Assembly: GCF_000765145.1 (NCBI RefSeq)
Contig: NZ_JMGA01000050.1
Coordinates: forward strand, 62,001 to 126,000
Direction: 5' to 3'
Length of the DNA stretch: 64,000 nucleotides
Source of the DNA: Desulfosporosinus sp. HMP52
GTDB taxonomy: Bacteria; Bacillota; Desulfitobacteriia; Desulfitobacteriales; Desulfitobacteriaceae
Below are positions 59,176 to 64,000 of this stretch, piece by piece (the stretch's first letter is position 1; each line of letters opens with the position of its first letter). The position numbers and the translations under genes were made by a program. The notes under the pieces were generated by a model, which was not told the origin of the DNA, did not search any database, and saw only the letters and a program-made list of their open reading frames with translations.

Positions 59176-59855
59176 AAAATGTTGTTTTAGTCAGCGCCAG
59201 CCCTAAGATAAACGAACAATCCGTCTCTAAGGAATTCTTAGAAATGTTGGGAAGCCAAATCAATGCTCAGTTATTGAGTAAAACATTTATTGATGTCAGG
59301 AAAAGCTTTTCAAGTTATAACCTTACAGAAGATTTTGAAAACCTTGCCAAGGCCGATGCCATAATCATTTCATTTCCTCTTTACTATTTTTGCCTGCCAG
59401 GGATGTTAACACGATTTTTAGTTGATTATCATAATTATTACACGGCCAGCGGGAAGGTTAAAAAACATGTCAAAGTATATGCTATGGTTAATTGTGGGTT
59501 TCCCGAACCAGAAATAAACCTAGAGGCTGTCAGAGTTATCAAGAGTTTTAGTCAACACCTAAACGCCGAGTTCCGGTTCGGCGTTCTCATCGGCGGAGGT
59601 CCCATGATGATTGCCGCCAAAGAAGCACCTTTTATGAAAAAAGCTGTCCAAAAGCTCAACTCTGCTTTTACCTCCATAGCAGCAGATATTCAAGCTGAGA
59701 ATTCAACACCGATGGATGCTATTTATATTGGGGTTAATTATCCTTTATTAAGACGCATCTATTATTTCATGGGCGGCAGAGGCTGGATTACATTAGCTCG
59801 AAAAAACGGCCTGAAGAAAAAAGATCTATATAAAAAACCCTATCGGCTAAATTAA
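59172..59855 (+). CDS. Flavodoxin-fold NAD(P)H-dependent oxidoreductase, second gene
   Basis: A 227-residue flavodoxin-fold protein, NMN/NADPH-dependent FMN reductase-like. The N-terminal NVVLVSASPKINEQSVSKEF is a P-loop-like flavin-phosphate region and ADAIIISFPLYYFCLPGMLTRFLVDYHNYY (residues about 70-99) is the second flavin loop. The C-terminal part is longer than in the first gene and ends YFMGGRGWITLARKNGLKKKDLYKKPY. It starts at GTG inside the preceding stop. Together the pair probably reduces quinones, flavins or electrophiles detected by the TetR regulator. Confidence 0.8.
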   Translation: MKNVVLVSASPKINEQSVSKEFLEMLGSQINAQLLSKTFIDVRKSFSSYNLTEDFENLAKADAIIISFPLYYFCLPGMLTRFLVDYHNYYTASGKVKKHVKVYAMVNCGFPEPEINLEAVRVIKSFSQHLNAEFRFGVLIGGGPMMIAAKEAPFMKKAVQKLNSAFTSIAADIQAENSTPMDAIYIGVNYPLLRRIYYFMGGRGWITLARKNGLKKKDLYKKPYRLN

Positions 59856-59872
59856 TAACGGCAGCTGATCTG

Positions 59873-60664
59873 TTATCCTTTGTTCCATTCCTCTAAATGA
59901 GCAGCAATGAATTCAATAATCTGGCTATTTTCCTCTTTCCCTAAACCATTGATGGACAATGGTTCTCCAAAAGCCATATGAATGGGTTGCTTACGATTGA
60001 TGGGACCTAAATCCTTTAAGTATTTACCATTCCCCCAAAAATCCGTTTTTATTGCAATGGGAACCACCTCAACCTTGGCTTTGCTGGCCAGCTTTACTCC
60101 CAGTGAATTAAATTCCTTTGGCACGAAACTTACTGTCCTGGTGTTTTGCGGAAACACAACGATCGATATTCCATTGGCTAATAATTCTTGTCCCTTTTTC
60201 ATGACAATTTGAAGATCAGCTCTTGAATTCTTCCTGCTTACGACAATTGGATTTTGAGCACTGATGATAGGGCCAAAGAAAGGATGTTCAACCAGGCTGT
60301 CCTTTACCACAAAGGTTACATCCATAAGTGGAGCAATCAGACAAGGAAAAATCATCGTTTCGAGAGTACTCATGTGGTTACTGATAAAAACCACAGGCCC
60401 TTTACACTTTTGCAGATTATCAAGCCCTGTGATATGGAACCTCCCCCCACAGCCCTCTATCAACTTAAAAATATCATAGGAAGATAATATCCAGGCCTCT
60501 GTATCGTAGTGGCCCTTTACGGCAGCACTTCGGGATTTAAGAACAATTTTAAAGAAGTTAAGCATAAAAAAAAGACGTGTATTGATCAGTAATCTATCTA
60601 GCAGGAAACGCGGCGTATTCTCGGCAGTATGATATGAATCCAACATGAAAAAGTTCTTTTTCAA
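59873..60664 (-). CDS. PlsC-like lysophospholipid acyltransferase
   Basis: A 263-residue acyltransferase with the 1-acyl-glycerol-3-phosphate acyltransferase fold. The first motif reads FISNHMSTLETMIFP, so the usual HX4D is HX4E. The other motif is VVFPQNTRTVSF, replacing FPEGTRS with FPQNTRT. These changes put it outside the classical PlsC group, so substrate and activity are uncertain. A TTG at 60664 has GGAGGG 7 nt upstream and is preferred to a GTG at 60712, which lacks a site. It may act in lipid remodelling at the membrane. Confidence 0.7.
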   Translation of the reverse strand: MKKNFFMLDSYHTAENTPRFLLDRLLINTRLFFMLNFFKIVLKSRSAAVKGHYDTEAWILSSYDIFKLIEGCGGRFHITGLDNLQKCKGPVVFISNHMSTLETMIFPCLIAPLMDVTFVVKDSLVEHPFFGPIISAQNPIVVSRKNSRADLQIVMKKGQELLANGISIVVFPQNTRTVSFVPKEFNSLGVKLASKAKVEVVPIAIKTDFWGNGKYLKDLGPINRKQPIHMAFGEPLSINGLGKEENSQIIEFIAAHLEEWNKG

Positions 60665-60865
60665 AGTCTTACCCTCCTGTTTTCTAGTGAACGATACCTT
60701 TAAACCTTCCACATATCCGCTGAATTTTCCTGCTTCAACTCATTTTCAGTACTATTTCTTTCCACAATATTATAACCATTTAACAATTGACAGATAACCT
60801 AATATCATGTACCGTCTGGACTGGATAACTAGAATAATAGAAGCTAAAAGCTAAGATTGGCCGAA

Positions 60866-60901
60866 AATAACGCGAAACAGCAAAAGTTGCCTCGCGTTAT
60901 T
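60866..60901. repeat. Hairpin upstream of the panB leader
   Basis: AATAACGCG and CGCGTTATT arms (60866-60874, 60893-60901) with an inner GCAAAAGTTGC segment. It lies in the 60665-60961 gap, which otherwise shows only AT-rich sequence that should hold the acyltransferase and panB promoters. Confidence 0.5.
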
Positions 60902-60961
60902 CTTTCAAGCACGAATACCTTAGTGTAGCCCAGTTAGAATTGATCTGATATACTTAAGTTG

Positions 60962-61040
60962 GGCAGTATCCATAGAACTGCACCTCGGGAAAACCATTTA
61001 AATTATACTGCCTGTATCCGTTGCGGACCGGGACAGAGGG
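60962..61040 (+). ncRNA. Candidate pan-type leader RNA before panB
   Basis: GGCAGTAT (60962-60969) pairs with ATACTGCC (61005-61012), enclosing a CCTCGGGAAAACC segment, and the CCTC of that segment can also pair with GAGG in GGACAGAGG (61032-61040). It lies directly before panB and just ahead of an intrinsic terminator, as expected for the pan motif found upstream of pantothenate genes in Firmicutes. I recognise it by position and a partial sequence impression, not by model search. Confidence 0.45.
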
Positions 61041-61061
61041 ATAAAACATTTTCATGTTTTA

Positions 61062-61089
61062 AAAGTCCCTTCTGATAGGGACTTTTTTT
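61062..61089 (+). terminator. Leader terminator before panB
   Basis: AAAGTCCC and GGGACTTT flank an 8-nt loop and run into TTTTTTTG. Located between the leader and the panB start, it fits an attenuation mechanism. Confidence 0.8.
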
Positions 61090-61135
61090 GCTGCAAAGTT
61101 GTTTTATCACCTCTCCTAAAAAAGGAGGAAGAAGA

Positions 61136-61972
61136 ATGAAATCAACAAAAGACTTCTGGGTACAAAAAAGCCAGGGAAAAAAGATTGTAATGGTTACAGC
61201 CTACGATTATCCTTCGGCCAAGCAAGTTGAGCAAGCTCAGGCGGACGTGATTCTTGTAGGTGATTCTCTTGGCAATGTTGTGCTGGGCTATGACTCAACA
61301 ATCTATGTAACAATGGAAGATATGCTTCATCATGCTAAAGCTGTCAAGCGCGGGGCCCCTAACACTTTCATAGTAGTAGATATGCCCTTTATGAGCTACC
61401 ACCTGTCTGTCAGAGATACATTAATAAACGGCGCAAGGCTTATTCAGGAAACAGGTGCTCATGCAGTGAAACTAGAGGGAGCTGATGATGTACTCCCCCA
61501 TATAAAAGCGCTTGTAAAAGCAGGCATACCTGTTGTTGCCCATCTGGGGCTTACCCCGCAATCCGCCGCAGTTCTTGGTGGATTTAAAGTACAAGGCAAA
61601 GATGCTGAAGCCGCAAGAAAAATGCTAGCAGACGTAAAACTCTGCCAGGAAGCCGGAGCCTTTGCAATTGTTCTTGAATGTATTCCGCAACAGCTAGCCA
61701 AGGAAATTTCAAGATCCCTGGCAATCCCTACCATTGGAATAGGAGCAGGCGTCCATACTGACGGACAAGTTCTGGTGTACCATGACATTCTTACTTATGG
61801 AGTGAATCGAGCTCCAAAATTCGTTAAATCATACACAAATGCAGATGAACAAATGACTAATGCCTTACGTGAATATGTAAGCGAAGTAAGAAGTGAACTT
61901 TTTCCTAACGATCAACATAGTTTTACGATGAAAGAAGAAGAATTGAAGACTCTTTACGGAGGTAGAGAATAA
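61136..61972 (+). CDS. panB: 3-methyl-2-oxobutanoate hydroxymethyltransferase
   Basis: A 278-residue PanB, which makes ketopantoate from 2-oxoisovalerate and 5,10-methylene-tetrahydrofolate in pantothenate and CoA synthesis. Signature regions include [40 protein letters not shown] (Mg-binding Asp in VGDSLG), [29 protein letters not shown] and [24 protein letters not shown]. The ATG at 61136 has AAAAAAGGAGG upstream; the earlier in-frame ATG at 61088 lies in the terminator region. No panC or panD follows, unlike the usual operon. A hairpin terminator is at 62085-62115. Confidence 0.95.
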   Translation: MKSTKDFWVQKSQGKKIVMVTAYDYPSAKQVEQAQADVILVGDSLGNVVLGYDSTIYVTMEDMLHHAKAVKRGAPNTFIVVDMPFMSYHLSVRDTLINGARLIQETGAHAVKLEGADDVLPHIKALVKAGIPVVAHLGLTPQSAAVLGGFKVQGKDAEAARKMLADVKLCQEAGAFAIVLECIPQQLAKEISRSLAIPTIGIGAGVHTDGQVLVYHDILTYGVNRAPKFVKSYTNADEQMTNALREYVSEVRSELFPNDQHSFTMKEEELKTLYGGRE

Positions 61973-62084
61973 CATTAGCTACTCTGTTCACTACCGTAAC
62001 GACCATGAAAGACCAAAGGAAATATTCAAGAATAGACTTGCACATTAAATTATAAACTATTATATTGCTCGCAAACCGTTAAAA

Positions 62085-62115
62085 GCTGATTTCCTTTACA
62101 AGAATGGAAATCAGC
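62085..62115 (+). terminator. Terminator after panB
   Basis: GCTGATTTCC and GGAAATCAGC form a perfect 10-bp stem with an 11-nt loop, followed by CTTTATTTA. It overlaps the stop codon of the opposing gene. Confidence 0.75.
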
Positions 62116-62575
62116 CTTTATTTATATCATCTCTCTCTTCAATCTCTTCAACGAGCCATTCATCATCTCCGTATTTGATAAAAAACTGACCCTCTCGCTC
62201 GATCAGGCTTTTACACAACTCAGCATAGGCGGGTCGAGACAGTTTCGTATCACGCTCCCAGAACAGAGAAATGTAGGGGATATTGTTTTCTATGAGAATA
62301 TTTCCAAGGGGCATGGGGAATATTCGGCCATCATAAAGCTGCACCATAAACTGACCATCCTGCCCAGTTAACGATGGAACGAAAAAAGGTACGTCCTCCA
62401 CCCTCACAGGGTACAAATGATCCTGCCAGTCAATATAAAATTGTTTATTATCATCTTTTTTTAGATGGGAAGCAAATAGCTTAATGATTTCTTTATTAAT
62501 CATAAGTACTCCGTCAGCATACCATAGCCCATCCTGATCAATAAGAAGTTCGGGGGCGCGAAAATTTTCCATCAT
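62111..62575 (-). CDS. Hypothetical protein, possibly DUF1285-like
   Basis: A 154-residue soluble protein. The pattern QDGLWYADGVLMINKEIIKLFASHLKKDDNKQFYIDWQDHLYPVRVEDVPFFV (residues about 14-66) resembles DUF1285 proteins, and the C-terminal part ends QFFIKYGDDEWLVEEIEERDD. The resemblance is only by eye and the function of that family is unknown. AAGGAGG precedes two adjacent ATGs. Confidence 0.6.
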   Translation of the reverse strand: MMENFRAPELLIDQDGLWYADGVLMINKEIIKLFASHLKKDDNKQFYIDWQDHLYPVRVEDVPFFVPSLTGQDGQFMVQLYDGRIFPMPLGNILIENNIPYISLFWERDTKLSRPAYAELCKSLIEREGQFFIKYGDDEWLVEEIEERDDINKG

Positions 62576-62614
62576 TTATTCCTCCTTAAACTTAAGGTTA
62601 TCGTATCAGAAGTA

Positions 62615-64000
62615 TTAGTCCTTATTAAATATTCCATTATCGCCCTCAATTTCCTGCCTACAGTTTCCAATGACTTTCACACATTGAGATACACTAAGGG
62701 GCCTGCTGAAATAATAACCTTGAAATTGCTGGCAACGGAGTTTTTTCAAAACCTCTGCTTGCTCTAATGTTTCTACGTATTCGGCAAGAACCGTGATTTC
62801 CATTGATTCAGCTAGGTAAGTGATTGAGGAAATAATATCCTGGCAACTTTTATTGTCGATAACATCCTTCGTGATGGAACCATCTATTTTGATCTTATCC
62901 AAGTTAAAATACTTCATATAATAAAGAGAGGCGTGGCCCGCTCCGAAATCATCCATTGCTATACTTACACCCAGACCTTTAATCTTTTCTAATAAATCTA
63001 CGGTTTGAGTGTTGGTTCCAAAGGCAACTGTTTCAGTAATTTCTAATTCAATGTCTCTGGGATTTAGTTGAGTAATCCTAAAGATATTGACTAGTATATC
63101 TAATAGTTGATCATTCAATTGGGTCGGCGAAATATTGATGGCCATTCGAATATCAACAATACCCTGCTTATTCCATTCCCCCAGTTGAAAACATGCTGCT
63201 TCTATAACCCATCGACCTAGTTTATTAATAATTCCAGCCTCTTCGGCTATAGCAACAACTACCTGTGGGTTCACCTTTCCATACAAGAAATGATTCCACC
63301 GAAGCAAGGCCTCTACACCAATAACTTCTCCCTTTTCATCAACCTGGGGCTGATACTCAAGGAAAAACTCTCTCTTTTCAAGTGCTACTTGAATGTCGTA
63401 ACTTAGAGCATTGGCCGTATTCCCTATCTGATCACTTCTGGTTAAAATTCTCTTTTTTGTACTATAATCTTCGCTGAGAACTGTTTGAACTAATTGTTCA
63501 TAGTTATTAATAATTGCTTTTCGTTTTTGAAGCTCATAGAGCCTAACAAAGGGGTAATACAAACAGGTACCAATTATTATGTTTAAAATTTGCAAGGCCA
63601 TGCCCCTCCATGAAGAGGTCGCCAGCCAACCACCCAGAAGGGGCGGTGTCGTCCAGTCAACCGGTGCTATGGTTACAGGGACAAGGCCTATATATGTTGT
63701 TAAATAAGCAATAATAGTTAGGATAAGGGGAACTAGTATATAGGGGATCAAAAATAGTGGATTAAGGACAACAGGCAAACCAAAAACAATTATCTCGTTA
63801 ATATTAAAAATTGAGGTTAGAAAAGCTATCTTGGCTAATTTTAAAGTACTGCTGTTTTTTCCAGCCAGAAAAATTGCTATCAACAAGCATAATGTTGAAC
63901 CTGAGCCGCCTATCAGGACAAACACATCGAGAAAAGGTTTAGTTAGAATATGTACCGGTTCCCCTCCTGTGGATAGGGCACTGATATTTAGATCTATTGC
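62615..64000 (-). CDS. PTS EIIC-like membrane domain fused to an EAL domain (5' end beyond window)
   Basis: The minus-strand frame is open to the right edge, reading AIDLNISALSTGGEPVHILTKP into FLDVFVLIGGSGSTLCLLIA, which is the middle of a cellobiose/lactose-type PTS EIIC domain. The membrane part continues with LTSIFNINEIIVFGLPVVLNP and ends near residue 170 of the visible part, followed by a linker and a complete EAL c-di-GMP phosphodiesterase domain (EFFLEYQPQVDEKGEVIGVEALLRWNH, ELEITETV, MDDFGAGHASL, AEYVET, FQGYYFSRPL). No EIIB or EIIA domain is visible. It may sense a sugar through the EIIC fold and degrade c-di-GMP. A GTG at 63925 is internal to this frame and not the true start. Confidence 0.88.
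   Translation of the reverse strand, partial: AIDLNISALSTGGEPVHILTKPFLDVFVLIGGSGSTLCLLIAIFLAGKNSSTLKLAKIAFLTSIFNINEIIVFGLPVVLNPLFLIPYILVPLILTIIAYLTTYIGLVPVTIAPVDWTTPPLLGGWLATSSWRGMALQILNIIIGTCLYYPFVRLYELQKRKAIINNYEQLVQTVLSEDYSTKKRILTRSDQIGNTANALSYDIQVALEKREFFLEYQPQVDEKGEVIGVEALLRWNHFLYGKVNPQVVVAIAEEAGIINKLGRWVIEAACFQLGEWNKQGIVDIRMAINISPTQLNDQLLDILVNIFRITQLNPRDIELEITETVAFGTNTQTVDLLEKIKGLGVSIAMDDFGAGHASLYYMKYFNLDKIKIDGSITKDVIDNKSCQDIISSITYLAESMEITVLAEYVETLEQAEVLKKLRCQQFQGYYFSRPLSVSQCVKVIGNCRQEIEGDNGIFNKD

Overview
This window looks like chromosomal DNA from an anaerobic, endospore-forming, low-GC Firmicute. The best guess is a Peptococcaceae / Desulfosporosinus-Desulfitobacterium type organism, and this is an inference. 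The clues are a YyaC sporulation protein, strong AGGAGG-type ribosome binding sites, 2-oxoacid:ferredoxin oxidoreductase, lactate permease, rubrerythrin, a nickel CO dehydrogenase with its CO sensor, and corrinoid methyltransferases. I found no rRNA, tRNA, CRISPR array, complete insertion sequence or prophage.

Layout. 1-3056: a korDABC-type operon on the minus strand with one more, unrecognised overlapping gene running off the left edge. 3388-9005: an HD phosphohydrolase, yyaC, a large periplasmic-sensor GGDEF/HD-GYP protein, a DUF1992 protein and an orphan ParA. 9093-12837: a TetR regulator and an MMPL exporter. 12997-17361: lactate permease beside a LytS/LytT two-component system. 17749-21278: a ferredoxin, an unusual cNMP-binding/AAA/polyferredoxin fusion and rubrerythrin. 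21516-30556: small metabolic genes, a large structured RNA candidate (22748-23216), a small membrane-protein gene interrupted by TGA, and a 180-bp-periodic coiled-coil protein. 30830-35848: an ABC-2 exporter, an MFS exporter and a DUF2284 protein. 35954-39915: a three-component corrinoid methyltransferase operon facing a PucR-type activator. 39940-52992: transporters, a hybrid histidine kinase, a DUF438/hemerythrin protein, two RMD1-like membrane proteins, an OsmC-DUF3795 fusion, a sigma factor, XdhC and YehS. 53257-56922: cooA, cooS and cooC. 57162-59855: a TetR-controlled flavoprotein pair with a second structured RNA candidate in the divergent promoter region. 59873-64000: an acyltransferase, panB with a probable pan-type leader, an unknown protein, and an EIIC-EAL fusion running off the right edge.

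How it fits together. The metabolic theme is one-carbon and low-potential electron metabolism. Lactate import, ferredoxin-linked 2-oxoacid oxidation, CO oxidation under a CooA-like sensor, and methyl transfer to a corrinoid protein and then probably to tetrahydrofolate are all compatible with a Wood-Ljungdahl organism. The rest of that pathway is not in this window. Many genes sense the environment: a c-di-GMP synthase/phosphodiesterase, an EAL fusion, LytST, a hybrid kinase, CooA, two TetRs and PucR.

The most unusual items are two non-coding regions. At 22748-23216 a 16-bp helix closes about 425 nt built from roughly eight degenerate copies of a 43-nt module, followed by a terminator. At 58250-58513 a compact structured RNA candidate has its own extended -10 promoter overlapping a TetR operator. 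Next come the cNMP-AAA-polyferredoxin fusion and the EIIC-EAL fusion.
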